Shown here: positions 29,056 to 41,374 of the stretch, one piece after another
Layout of the letters: each line of letters opens with the position of its first letter
How positions within the stretch are numbered: position 1 is the first letter of the stretch
NCBI GenBank assembly: GCA_963975575.1
Contig: CAXBHL010000001.1
Coordinates: 434,001 to 498,000 of the forward strand
Direction: 5' to 3'
DNA length: 64,000 bases
From: UBA6054 sp963975575
GTDB taxonomy: Bacteria > Planctomycetota > Phycisphaerae > Phycisphaerales > UBA1924
Notes under the pieces: generated by a model
Told to the model about the DNA's origin: nothing
Database searches by the model: none
Seen by the model: only the letters and a program-made list of their open reading frames with translations
Position numbers and translations under genes: made by a program

Positions 29056-29431
29056 ATGATGCAAGGCGACCGTTCCAAGTATGTACAACTTGTGACCCGT
29101 CGTCTCGAAAGTATCCTTGCGGAACGTGAAAGTGAACTTCCAGCAAGGTTTAAAATTGTGCGGGTAGATGGCGTCCAGTCTGATTGGAAACTTGCAATCA
29201 GTATTGATCCCGAGCCCGCGATTGATGGTTGGTACGACTACGAGGAACTGTTCAAAGAGATAGCCGAAGGCATCAACGAGGAGTTCAAGGGCAACAGGTG
29301 GTATTTCGGAATTGAAGTCCGTGTCCCACTCCAGTTCTTGGGCGAACTCGGCGCAGCGGTGAAGAAGGCTCATCTCGATCAGGATCTCGATAACTCGCGT
29401 TTCCGCAGCGTTCGCTTGCAGAAAGGCCCCC

Positions 29432-29442
<11 letters not shown>
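29056..29442 (+). CDS. Unknown small protein inserted between rpoB and rpoC
   Basis: A 128-residue soluble protein that I do not recognise. It begins 7 bases after the rpoB stop (ATG at 29056, second ATG at 29059) and its last 11 bases overlap the rpoC start. Its sequence is mixed alpha/beta: a helix YVQLVTRRLESILAERE, strands FKIVRVDG and WKLAISIDPE, then GWYDYEELFKEIAEGINEEF, a strand RWYFGIEVRVPL and a basic end. No signal peptide or membrane helix. By eye its codons are far less GC-biased (many A/T-ending codons) than those of rpoB and rpoC, which suggests acquisition from elsewhere. The rpoC ribosome site lies inside it, so rpoC translation is likely coupled to this gene. Confidence 0.8.
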
Positions 29443-33784
<4,342 letters not shown>

Positions 33785-33813
33785 TCCGTCCCCGCCGGCA
33801 CCACCGCAACCCC

Positions 33814-33844
33814 AAGGCCCGCGTCACCATGACGCGGGCCTTTT
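33814..33844. terminator. Terminator between rpoC and the convergent BFD-like gene
   Basis: A 12-bp stem (33814-33825 with 33831-33842), a 5-base loop and then TT. AAGG at the left base gives a T-tail for the leftward transcript as well, so it can serve both the rpoC operon and the cobalamin-riboswitch cluster. Confidence 0.8.
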
Positions 33845-33898
33845 CGTTGGCCGTTTGATCGCGGGTTTGTGGAAGGGCCGACCGGCCCGGCGGTCGGC

Positions 33899-34138
33899 TC
33901 AGGACTCGGCGCAGGCCGCCCGCACGATGGCTTCGCGGTGGTCGAACGCGACCCGCCCGGTCCGCAGCGTCAGCTTCACGTAGGGCCGGCACATGCCGCA
34001 GCCGGTGGTGCACTTGAGCTCGCTGGCCAGGGCGTCCAGCAGCGCCGCCTCGTCGGTGACGCCCCGGGCACGCAGTTCCGCCGCCCGCGTCTTGACGCGG
34101 GCGAGCGGGACCTGGTGGCACACGCAGCGGTCGACCAT
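33899..34138 (-). CDS. BFD-like [2Fe-2S]-binding protein
   Basis: A 79-residue protein with Cys5 and Cys7 (RCVCHQV) and Cys47 and Cys50 within CTTGCGMC, the CxC...CxxC pattern of bacterioferritin-associated ferredoxin-like [2Fe-2S] domains; Cys43 is an extra Cys. The helical parts between the pairs (DEAALLDALASELK) match the fold. It is cytoplasmic with no signal. It is the last gene of the leftward cluster headed by the cobalamin riboswitch, 55 bases after the pseudopilin. A reductant role (for example in cobalt reduction of imported cobalamin) is possible but is inference. Confidence 0.8.
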   Translation of the reverse strand: MVDRCVCHQVPLARVKTRAAELRARGVTDEAALLDALASELKCTTGCGMCRPYVKLTLRTGRVAFDHREAIVRAACAES

Positions 34139-34193
34139 GGAGAACCGGGATCCTTCCTCGTCGAGCCCGCTCGGGAGCGGCCCGGCAGCCGGC

Positions 34194-34994
34194 CTACCAG
34201 CGGCTCCAGTCGGGCACGTAGTAGGGGTCGTTGCTTGCGCTGACCGACCCGATGGCAAAGCGTTCGTTGCGGACGGCGTCCGGATCCACCCGATGGGGAT
34301 GCACGGACCCGTCCGCCCGTCCGATCACGGAGTCCCCGAAACCGGTGTCGCCCCGCCCGTGCCGGAACGCGGTGGTCGGCGACAGGTTCGCCCGCCAGGT
34401 GCCCCGCTGGCGCTTGAAGAGCATCGGCGGGTCGAGCAGGGCCGAGTTGCTGGGCATGTCCGCGTGCAGGGCCAGGAGCGTGTCGCCGAAAACGAACAGC
34501 TCCGCGGGGCGGTGGATGTCGTGCAGGGCCGGCCAGCGTCGCCCGACCAGGTCCATGTACCCCGACGAGGCCGGGGCCAGGGCGTAGGCGTTGTAGCCGT
34601 AGGTGGTCGTGAACCCCCCGCCCGAACCCTGCTCGCGGTAGGAGCCCTCCCGCTGGGCCGGGCACTCGAACACGGACCCGGCGGACAGGGTCGCGTCGAG
34701 ATACGGTGCCAGCGTCCCGTCCTCGTGGACGACCCGTCCGGTCGCGGGGTCCTCCGAGCCGTACCAGTACACCCGACGGCCGGTGTTGGGCGCCGCGTGC
34801 GGCAGGGCCTTGCCCTCGGCGTCGGAGGCGTACATCGACCAGGCCATCAGCAACTGGCGCTCGTTGGACATGCACACCGCACGCCGGGCCGCCCCCCGGG
34901 CCGAGCCGATCGCGGGCAGCAGGATGCCCATCAGCGTCGCGATGATGGCGACGTTGATGAGCACCTCGATCAGCGTGAAGCCCCGGCGTGGCAT
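34194..34994 (-). CDS. Prepilin-like protein of the cobalamin-riboswitch cluster
   Basis: A 266-residue pseudopilin: MPRRGFTLIEVLINVAIIATLMGILLPAI has the cleavage site after Gly5 and Glu at mature position 5. The body is of the planctomycete H-X9-DG kind: a short CMSNERQLLMAWSMYASDAEGKALP helix, YWYGSEDPATG, VFECPAQ, YGYNAYALAPASSGYM and IGRADGSVHPHRV near the end. Its ATG overlaps the stop of the upstream propeller gene (TGATG on the minus strand), so translation is coupled. It may form a short pseudopilus or sit in the inner membrane as part of the same surface system. Confidence 0.88.
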   Translation of the reverse strand: MPRRGFTLIEVLINVAIIATLMGILLPAIGSARGAARRAVCMSNERQLLMAWSMYASDAEGKALPHAAPNTGRRVYWYGSEDPATGRVVHEDGTLAPYLDATLSAGSVFECPAQREGSYREQGSGGGFTTTYGYNAYALAPASSGYMDLVGRRWPALHDIHRPAELFVFGDTLLALHADMPSNSALLDPPMLFKRQRGTWRANLSPTTAFRHGRGDTGFGDSVIGRADGSVHPHRVDPDAVRNERFAIGSVSASNDPYYVPDWSRW

Positions 34995-36730
34995 CAGTCG
35001 CGGGCCTCCCGAAGCGCGATCTGGAAGTCGAACCCGTCGAGCACGCCGTTGCCGTTCAGGTCCGGCAGGGTCCGGTTGGCCCAGCGGGCCAGGACGACGG
35101 CCCGCGGCCAGGACGGCGCGCCGAAGGCGTAGAGCCCGTCCCGTCCGGCGGCGTACAGCTCGCTCCCGACCAGCGCCGGGCTGCCGCCGCAGTCGTCGGA
35201 GGTGGCGATGACGAAGTCCGGGTGGGCCGGGTGCTTGGTCAGATCGATCAGGCTCAGGGCGCTGCCGGACCCGTAGAAGCCGTCGAGGGCCGGGTCCGGG
35301 GCCGACGCGACGTATGCGGCCGGGCGCCCGTCGGGCAGCTCGACCACGATGGGCTGGCTGGTCCAGTTCCCGACCGACAGGAACGTCTCGCCGGGGTCCC
35401 AGGTGCCGTTGCCGTTGGCGTCGTCGAGGGTGTCGATCGCCGAGTCCCAGAGCCGGACCGCGCCGCCCCACGGCTGCTCGTAGATGAGCTGGATGCTCGG
35501 CAGCGATCCGAACACCGAGAACATGGAGGTGAACGGCACGCCCCCGGAAACGAGGACGAAGCCCGAACCGAGCGGGACCGGGACGGTGTCGGTGCGGTTG
35601 GTGGGCACCGACCAGAGCTGCTGGCCGGTGTGGCGGTCGAGCTTGACGGTGGCGGCGCTGAACTGGTCGCCGTGGAACGAGTAGGTCGATGCGTAGACGC
35701 TCTGGCCCTTGATCGCCACGCCGGCGAAGAAGCCGCTGGGGTCGGTGTGGTGGTACACCCACAGGGGCGCGGGGGCGGCCGACGCGTCGGCGGGGAACGC
35801 CCGGACGGTGCCCTGGTCCCAGGTCCCGCCTCCGGTGGCGGTGGAGACGTACACCACGCCGTCCTTGTAGGAGGGGGTGTTGCCGGAGGTCTGCCCGTCG
35901 AGCGCGACGGACCACAGGAGATCGCCGGGCTGGTGGGGGTTGAGGGTGGGATGGAACGGGCTGGTGTTCAGGCAGTAGAGCCGGCCGCTGACGCCGGAGG
36001 CGAAGGAGTGGTCGGTGATGAAGGCGCGGTTGCGGGGGCCGAGATCGTGCGTGACCACCGGCGATGCGTTGACGACGATGCGTCCGAGCGGCGTGGACCA
36101 GCGGGTGGTGCCGTCGGCGAGGGAGGCGCCGATCACGCGGCTGCCCGCCGCGATGACGAGCGTGTCGTGCAGCACGTCCACGCACGGGGTGGACCACGAG
36201 TCCAGCGCGGCGATGGGAACGGCGCGGGACCACGCAACGGAGCCGTCGATCCGCGAGAACGCCACAAGGGCGTCCTGGCCGCGGGTTTCAACGAGGAGCG
36301 GGTCCGGATCGGCGGCGTCCGACCATCCTGTGGCCGGTCCGTCCAAACCACCGACCCCGGGGACCTCTTCCGCGTGGGCGGTGTCCGGGCCCTGGGGCGA
36401 GCCCGCGGACGATTCGGCCTGGTACCCCACGACGATGACGAGTTCATCGGTGGTGACCACGCCGCCCTGGCCGTAAAACTCGAACGACTCGAAGTCGTCC
36501 CCGTTCTTGATCCAGCGCGGGGTGACGATGGAGGACGGGCCCGAATCGCCGGGCAGTGTGTGGGAGAGGCGCTGCGGGCCGCCGCCGAAGGCGGTCCAGA
36601 GGCGTGCAAGATAGAGGGGTTCGTCGTTCTGGTCCTGGGGGTCGTTCCATGCGGCAAGACCGGCGAGCCCGGCGATGGACACGGTCAGGACCGCGGCGTG
36701 ACGCCGCGCGATCCGGTGGGAGGTTTTCAA
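34994..36730 (-). CDS. Secreted PQQ-type beta-propeller with dockerin-like end
   Basis: A 578-residue protein. TTG 36730 is chosen because AAAGGAA precedes it and it starts a normal signal (LKTSHRIARRHAAVLTVSIAGLAGLAAW). The body has propeller blades of the PQQ/quinoprotein kind: ALVAFSRIDGSVAWSRAVP, VIGASLADGTTRWSTPLG, GDLLWSVALDGQTSGNTPSYKDGVVYVSTA and LDRHTGQQLWSVPTN. The last 25 residues (LPDLNGNGVLDGFDFQIAL) are a calcium-binding dockerin-like unit. No catalytic residues of quinoprotein dehydrogenases were seen, so a binding role is more likely. Second gene after the cobalamin riboswitch, 124 bases from the first, with a hairpin (36788-36818) in the gap. Confidence 0.85.
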   Translation of the reverse strand: MKTSHRIARRHAAVLTVSIAGLAGLAAWNDPQDQNDEPLYLARLWTAFGGGPQRLSHTLPGDSGPSSIVTPRWIKNGDDFESFEFYGQGGVVTTDELVIVVGYQAESSAGSPQGPDTAHAEEVPGVGGLDGPATGWSDAADPDPLLVETRGQDALVAFSRIDGSVAWSRAVPIAALDSWSTPCVDVLHDTLVIAAGSRVIGASLADGTTRWSTPLGRIVVNASPVVTHDLGPRNRAFITDHSFASGVSGRLYCLNTSPFHPTLNPHQPGDLLWSVALDGQTSGNTPSYKDGVVYVSTATGGGTWDQGTVRAFPADASAAPAPLWVYHHTDPSGFFAGVAIKGQSVYASTYSFHGDQFSAATVKLDRHTGQQLWSVPTNRTDTVPVPLGSGFVLVSGGVPFTSMFSVFGSLPSIQLIYEQPWGGAVRLWDSAIDTLDDANGNGTWDPGETFLSVGNWTSQPIVVELPDGRPAAYVASAPDPALDGFYGSGSALSLIDLTKHPAHPDFVIATSDDCGGSPALVGSELYAAGRDGLYAFGAPSWPRAVVLARWANRTLPDLNGNGVLDGFDFQIALREARD

Positions 36731-36854
36731 CGGGTTCCTTTCATCGAGTTCGTGGACCGAAAGATGGAAAGTGCCCTCTTCCAAGAACCCCCCGGTCCGG
36801 CGTGTCCGCCGGTCGGGGAAATGCTCCGCCTCCTCCGCGGGGCGTTCGGTCGGG

Positions 36855-37676
36855 TCAGGCGCGGCGTCGACGCGAGCGGGCGGCCGAGGCCAGGCCCAGC
36901 GCGACGAGCACGCCGGGCGCGGGGACCACGCTGACGGCGTCGATGTTGAACGCCGCCGATCCGGTGTTGTCGATGCGGACGTAGCGGGCGGTGGTCAGGC
37001 CGGTGCCGGAGATGTCGATGCCCACCCCGCCCCCCGATCCGTCGTAGAGGGCGACCAGATCGGCGAAGTCCATGCCGGCCAGGTCGGCCAGGCCGAGGGC
37101 GGGGTCCATCGCGCGGGTGAAGTCCGTGGGGACGGAGCCCGGCGCCAGCGGGGTGGCGTCGGTGAAGTCGCTGTAGCCCAGCGTGGGGAACAGGTTGAGC
37201 GACGTGGTCGCCGCCAGACGCCAGTCCTGGCCGTCGGCGGAGACGTAGACCTCGGCGACGCTGCTGGACCCGAAGATCGCCGGGTTCGGCCCGAGGATGC
37301 CGGTGCCGTCGTTGCTCGTGTCGTCGTCGAAGAAGGACTGGTCGACGAAGAAGGCGTTGCCGAAGACGATCAGGTCCACGCCGAAGCGGTGGGACGCGGC
37401 GTCCGTGATGGCCGTGTCGAACCGGAGGGTGAGGCTGCCGCCGGAGCCGACGGAGACGAGCTGGTCGGCGCTGAAGGCCGGGTTGAACGGTGTGACGCCG
37501 GACGGGAAGACCCCGAGACCGGTGAACCGGGACGCCTCACCGAGGGCGGCGTTGGCGTCGGTGTAGGACCCGTTGGCGTTGGCGCCCGCCTCGTAGGAGA
37601 CGACCTCCGAGGCGAACGGGGACGCGAACACAACGGCGCTGGAGCCCAGCGCCACGGCACAAACCGTGTTGAACAA
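36855..37676 (-). CDS. Secreted PEP-CTERM-like protein controlled by a cobalamin riboswitch
   Basis: A 273-residue exported protein. From TTG 37676 it has a signal peptide (residues 1-23, ending FASPFAS). The body has conserved-looking blocks VVSYEAGANANGSYTDANAALGEASRFTG, SGGSLTLRFDTAIT, DLIVFGNAFFVDQSFF, EVYVSADGQDWRLA and ARYVRIDN. The C-terminus VVPAPGVLVALGLASAARSRRRRA is a PEP-CTERM-like sorting tail. The TTG start is uncertain, but no better in-frame start precedes the signal. It is the first gene behind the cobalamin riboswitch, 175 bases from the aptamer. It probably acts on the outside of the cell in getting corrinoids; that is inference from the riboswitch. Confidence 0.82.
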   Translation of the reverse strand: MFNTVCAVALGSSAVVFASPFASEVVSYEAGANANGSYTDANAALGEASRFTGLGVFPSGVTPFNPAFSADQLVSVGSGGSLTLRFDTAITDAASHRFGVDLIVFGNAFFVDQSFFDDDTSNDGTGILGPNPAIFGSSSVAEVYVSADGQDWRLAATTSLNLFPTLGYSDFTDATPLAPGSVPTDFTRAMDPALGLADLAGMDFADLVALYDGSGGGVGIDISGTGLTTARYVRIDNTGSAAFNIDAVSVVPAPGVLVALGLASAARSRRRRA

Positions 37677-37850
37677 ACCTGACTCTCTTCCGGGCCGTAC
37701 GGCCCCCCTGTGTGCCTTTCGTTCCGGATCGCGCGGAACGCTCCCCTGGATCCAGAGGCCGCCGCGGGGGTGCGTGTATTCGACGGGGAGCGACGCGGGG
37801 GAGCCACGCCGACCGCCGCCGAACCCCAGAGCGCGGGGGCCGACAACATC

Positions 37851-38044
37851 GCTGGTGGCAGGTCTTCCGGCTCCGGGCTCCGCTCGCCGAAGGTCTTCCC
37901 GGTCGTCTTTGACCAGTGACCTGTTGATCCCTTCCTTTCGGGATCAACGCTCGGCGGCTTCGTCACCCGTTACGGCGGCGCGTCCGCGGTGGAGTTTCAC
38001 CACACTTCCCTTTTCACCGGGGCCCGTGCCCCGGCACCATCAGC
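37851..38044 (-). ncRNA. Cobalamin (adenosylcobalamin-type) riboswitch
   Basis: Read on the minus strand, the conserved blocks of the cobalamin aptamer occur in order. GGTGCC is at 38038-38033, then AAAAGGGAA, GGTGAAA and TCC, then the GCGCCGCC-GTAAC segment that corresponds to CCCGCCACTGTAA. After a hairpin arm come CACTGG and GGGAAG, and finally the 3' B12-box-like GGAAGACCTGCC at about 37868-37857. P1 forms between GCTGATG (38044 side) and CACCAGC (37851 side) with one mismatch. This element represses downstream genes when cobalamin is plentiful. It sits 175 bases before the PEP-CTERM-like gene, and its 5' end coincides with the predicted transcription start. Confidence 0.93.
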
Positions 38045-38050
38045 GGAGCA

Positions 38051-38079
38051 AGGTTAACGATTTCTCATGCCCTCGTCAA
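38051..38079 (-). promoter_or_regulatory. Promoter of the cobalamin-riboswitch cluster
   Basis: Minus strand TTGACG (38079 to 38074), a 17-base spacer, then TAACCT (38056 to 38051). The expected start near 38044 is the first base of the riboswitch P1. It lies between the glycosylasparaginase stop (38134) and the aptamer. Together with the riboswitch this accounts for most of the 457-base gene-free stretch 37677-38133. Confidence 0.65.
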
Positions 38080-38133
38080 CGCCCGGCGTGCGTCGGGATC
38101 GAAAGTGGGTACATCGCCTCGACTGGCGCTCAT

Positions 38134-39219
38134 TCACCCCAGAATCGGTGTGGAAGACCGCACACCGGAGCCCTCGGGTGTGAAACTGGCGAAGCTTCCC
38201 CCCTGTCGCATGCACGCCGAGCCCACCATCCCGTCCTTGCGCAGGGCGTACATCGTCACGTTGAAGTTCGGCTCGCCCCGGTCGTTGAGCAGGAAGGGCC
38301 GCTTGGTGCGGCTGGCGATGTGGCGCAGCACGAACACGCACGCCTCCTCGGGCGTCATGCCCTCCTCCATCTTGCGGACCGCCAGGAAGGCCCCGCAGGA
38401 CTGGATCACGCTCTCGCCCCGCCCCGTGGCCCCGGCCGCACCAACGGCGTTGTCCACGTACATGCCCGCCCCGATGATCGGCGAATCGCCCACGCGACCG
38501 GGCACCTTCCACGACAGTCCGGAGGTGGTCGTGCACGTGCCGATGTCTCCGTTGGCGTCCACCGCGGCGCAGTGGATCGTTCCGGTCGTGTGCGGCACGC
38601 CGTCGATCCACTCGACGTGCAGGCCCGGGTGGTGCCCGATCGGCTGGCCGTCGTCGTCGCGCACGGGGATGGTGAACTGGTCCTGGTCGAGGTAGTCGTC
38701 GCGCGGGTTGAGATTCGCCCGCCAGCGGAGCCACGCGTTGCGGGCTTTCTCGGTGAGCAGGTTCTCTTCGGTGAAGCCGTGCTCGAGCGCGAAGCGCTTC
38801 GCCCCGTCGCCGACGAGAATCACGTGGTTGGTGCGCCGCAGCACCTCGAGCGCGACCGCGGCCGGGTTTTTGATGTTCTCGATGCACGCGACCGCCCCGG
38901 CCTTGTGCGTGGGCCCGTGCATGACGGAGGCGTCGAGCTGGACCACGCCTTCGGCGTTGGGCAGGCCGCCCAGTCCCACGGTCATGTCGTCGGGGTCGTT
39001 CTCGACCAGTTCGACGCCCCGGACGACGGCCACGCAGGGATCGCTGCCGGTCATGAGCAGCTCGTGGGCGCGGCGGACCGCGGACAGCCCGTTGCCCGAC
39101 GCGATGACCGCGGGCGTGCCCGCGGATCGGGCGGTGGGGGCCTTCGCGCCGAGCGCGGTACCCGCGAGGGCGGCGGCGGAGATTCCCAAAAACGAGCGGC
39201 GGGGGAGTTGGTTGGTCAT
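38134..39219 (-). CDS. Exported glycosylasparaginase (Ntn-hydrolase)
   Basis: A 361-residue N4-(beta-N-acetylglucosaminyl)-L-asparaginase-type enzyme. The twin-arginine signal RRSFLGISAAALAG at residues 7-20 directs it out folded. The autocleavage site, with the nucleophile Thr214, is seen as TGTIHCAAVD, in the place of the usual DTIGM. It is followed by GDIGTCTTTSGLSWKVPGRVGDSPIIGAGMYVDN, which matches the family's substrate-binding region. The enzyme removes N-glycans or beta-aspartyl groups from asparagine. ATG 39219 is 68 bases from the divergent recQ start. The gene ends just before the promoter of the cobalamin cluster and is probably not part of it. Confidence 0.9.
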   Translation of the reverse strand: MTNQLPRRSFLGISAAALAGTALGAKAPTARSAGTPAVIASGNGLSAVRRAHELLMTGSDPCVAVVRGVELVENDPDDMTVGLGGLPNAEGVVQLDASVMHGPTHKAGAVACIENIKNPAAVALEVLRRTNHVILVGDGAKRFALEHGFTEENLLTEKARNAWLRWRANLNPRDDYLDQDQFTIPVRDDDGQPIGHHPGLHVEWIDGVPHTTGTIHCAAVDANGDIGTCTTTSGLSWKVPGRVGDSPIIGAGMYVDNAVGAAGATGRGESVIQSCGAFLAVRKMEEGMTPEEACVFVLRHIASRTKRPFLLNDRGEPNFNVTMYALRKDGMVGSACMRQGGSFASFTPEGSGVRSSTPILG

Positions 39220-39287
39220 GGGGGCAGTTTGGCAGAAGCGGACCCAAGTGTCCAGCCGCGTCGGAGCCGGCGGACCTACAACTGAGC

Positions 39288-40748
39288 GTGACGGCGACGA
39301 CCACAAGCATCCTCAAGTCCCGCTTCGGCCTCGATGCCCTGCGCCCGCTGCAGGGTGAGATCATCGACCATCTGATGGACGGCGGCGACGCGCTGGTGGT
39401 CATGCCCACGGGATCCGGCAAATCCCTGTGCTTCCAGTTGCCGGCGCTGGCCATGCGGGACGAGTGCGGCGGGGAGGGCGTGGGCCTGGTGTTCTCGCCG
39501 CTGATCGCGTTGATGGAGGATCAGGTGGCGGCGCTGCGCAAGCGGGGGATCCGGGCCGCGTGCGTGAACTCGACGGTGCCCAAGGACGAGCGGACGCGCC
39601 GGATCGAGAAGCTGGCCAACGGCGAGTACGAGCTGTTCTACGCCACACCCGAGCGCATGGAGAAGCCGGAGTTCCGCGACGCCCTCGCCCGCGTGCCCGG
39701 CGGCGTGAACCTGCTGGCCATCGACGAGTGCCACTGCGTGACCAAGTGGGGCCACGACCTGCGCCCGGCCTACCAGAAGGTCGGCGCGTTCCGGGAGCTG
39801 CTCGGCAACCCGATCACGATCGCGCTGACCGCCACGGCCACGAAGGCGGTGCGCGAGGACGTCCGGCGCGTGCTGGGCGCGGACGAGGGCAGCATGCCGC
39901 TGTTCGCGGCGCCGGTGGACCGGCCCAACCTGATGCTCGGCGCGGCCGAGGTGTGGAACGACCGGCAGAAGATCGAGCACATCGCCGACGTGGCCGCACG
40001 GAACCGGGGGACGGGCATCGTGTACTTCACGCTCATCAAGGACCTGGAACGCATGGAGGCCGACATCGCCCGGGCCGTGGGGGACGGGCGGCGGGTGGAG
40101 ATCTACCACGGCAAACTCTCGCCGGACCAACGCCGCCGGGCGTACCGCCGGTTCACGCAGGCCACCCCGGCCGACGGGCTGCTGCTGCTGGCCACCCCCG
40201 CGTTCGGGATGGGCGTGGACAAGCCGGACATCCGCTTCGTGATGCATGCGCAGATGCCCGCGTCGGTCGAGGCCTACCACCAGGAGGTCGGCCGCGCGGG
40301 ACGCGACGGCGAGCCGAGCGAGTGCCGCCTGCTGTTCGCGCAGGACGACCTGGCGGTGCAGCAGGAGTTTGTCCGCTGGCAGAACCCCACGCCGGACCTG
40401 CTGATGCGGGTGCAGAGCGACATCGAGGCGAAGTTCGCCAACGACGATTTCGACGCCGACGACGTCCGGCTCGCGACCATCGGCAAGGGCCACGCCCACG
40501 GCCAGGGCGGCGGCATCGTCGAGTACGCGCTCGTGCGACTGGCGGATCTGGGCGGGCTCGAACGGGCGAGCGTGCAGATGGGCGGGGAGACCAGATACCG
40601 GTTCGTTCGCGCCATCGACGACGACGAGATCGACCCGGACGAGATCGAGGCCAAGCACAAGCGGGACCTGATGCGGTTGCTGGACGTGGTCAAACTGGCG
40701 CGGTCGAACGACATCGCGGGGTTCGTGCGGGCGTACTTTGCGTTGTGA
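39288..40748 (+). CDS. RecQ-like ATP-dependent DNA helicase, short form
   Basis: A 486-residue SF2 helicase. Motif 0 LRPLQGEII, motif I MPTGSGKSLCFQLPA, motif II DECHCVTKWGHD (RecQ normally has DEAHC.SQWGHD, so Ala is replaced by Cys), motif III ALTATAT, and motifs V and VI ATPAFGMGVDKPDIRFV and HQEVGRAGRDG are present. The zinc-binding four-Cys region and most of the RQC domain are missing, and there is no HRDC domain, so it is shorter than classical RecQ (about 600 residues). It unwinds DNA in repair or recombination. GTG 39288 is the first good start. A long inverted repeat follows the stop. Confidence 0.9.
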   Translation: MTATTTSILKSRFGLDALRPLQGEIIDHLMDGGDALVVMPTGSGKSLCFQLPALAMRDECGGEGVGLVFSPLIALMEDQVAALRKRGIRAACVNSTVPKDERTRRIEKLANGEYELFYATPERMEKPEFRDALARVPGGVNLLAIDECHCVTKWGHDLRPAYQKVGAFRELLGNPITIALTATATKAVREDVRRVLGADEGSMPLFAAPVDRPNLMLGAAEVWNDRQKIEHIADVAARNRGTGIVYFTLIKDLERMEADIARAVGDGRRVEIYHGKLSPDQRRRAYRRFTQATPADGLLLLATPAFGMGVDKPDIRFVMHAQMPASVEAYHQEVGRAGRDGEPSECRLLFAQDDLAVQQEFVRWQNPTPDLLMRVQSDIEAKFANDDFDADDVRLATIGKGHAHGQGGGIVEYALVRLADLGGLERASVQMGGETRYRFVRAIDDDEIDPDEIEAKHKRDLMRLLDVVKLARSNDIAGFVRAYFAL

Positions 40749-40769
40749 GGACACGACCACGGACTTGAT

Positions 40770-40911
40770 GAACGCGAAGATCGCGAAGGTGCTCGAAGCG
40801 GGTCTGATCTGATCGCGCCGTTCCTCCAGAACACTCGCAGAGCAAGTTGTTCCGGAGCATCGATCTGTCGGTTCCAGAGTCGCTTCGAGCACCTTCGCGA
40901 TCTTCGCGTTC
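40770..40911. repeat. 142-bp element with 31-bp perfect inverted ends
   Basis: The arms 40770-40800 and 40881-40911 are exact reverse complements over 31 bases and enclose 80 bases with no reading frame. It lies between recQ and the FKBP gene. It could be a miniature inverted-repeat element, an extragenic palindromic repeat or a long terminator-like hairpin. No target-site duplication is obvious. Confidence 0.85.
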
Positions 40912-41006
40912 AAAGTTCCTCTGCAACCCTGCGTGATCTCCGCACCGCTGCGTACCTCCCCTCTCCCCCTTCTTCCGCCTAAACTCACGAAAAGAAGGGA
41001 GCCACC

Positions 41007-41333
41007 ATGGCCGTCAGCGAACTCAAGATCGAAGACCTCACCCCCGGCACCGGCCAGGAATGCCCCGAGGGCGCCACCGTCGAGGTGCACTACAAGGGCA
41101 CCCTGATGGACGGGACCAAGTTTGACTCGTCATACGACCGCGACGAGTCGATCGTGTTCCCGCTGGGCAACCTGATCCAGGGCTGGCAGGAGGGGATCCC
41201 CGGCATGAAGGTCGGCGGCAAGCGCAAGCTGACCGTGCCCTACGCCAAGGCCTACGGCGAGCGCGGCATCCCCGGCGCCATCCCGCCCAAGAGCGATTTG
41301 GTCTTCGAGATCGAGCTGCTCGGCGTGAAGTGA
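41007..41333 (+). CDS. FKBP-type peptidyl-prolyl isomerase
   Basis: A 108-residue single-domain FKBP. Landmarks: VEVHYKGTLMDGTKFDSSYDR at residues 25-45, IVFPLGNLIQGWQEGIPGMKVGGKRKLTVP with the conserved Trp of the active site, and YGERGIPGAIPPKSDLVFEIELL. No signal peptide, so it acts in the cytoplasm as a folding catalyst. GAAGGGAG precedes the ATG. Confidence 0.96.
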   Translation: MAVSELKIEDLTPGTGQECPEGATVEVHYKGTLMDGTKFDSSYDRDESIVFPLGNLIQGWQEGIPGMKVGGKRKLTVPYAKAYGERGIPGAIPPKSDLVFEIELLGVK

Positions 41334-41374
41334 GCCGCGGTGCGGCGCATCGCGCCGGCCCGCCGTGAACAGCC

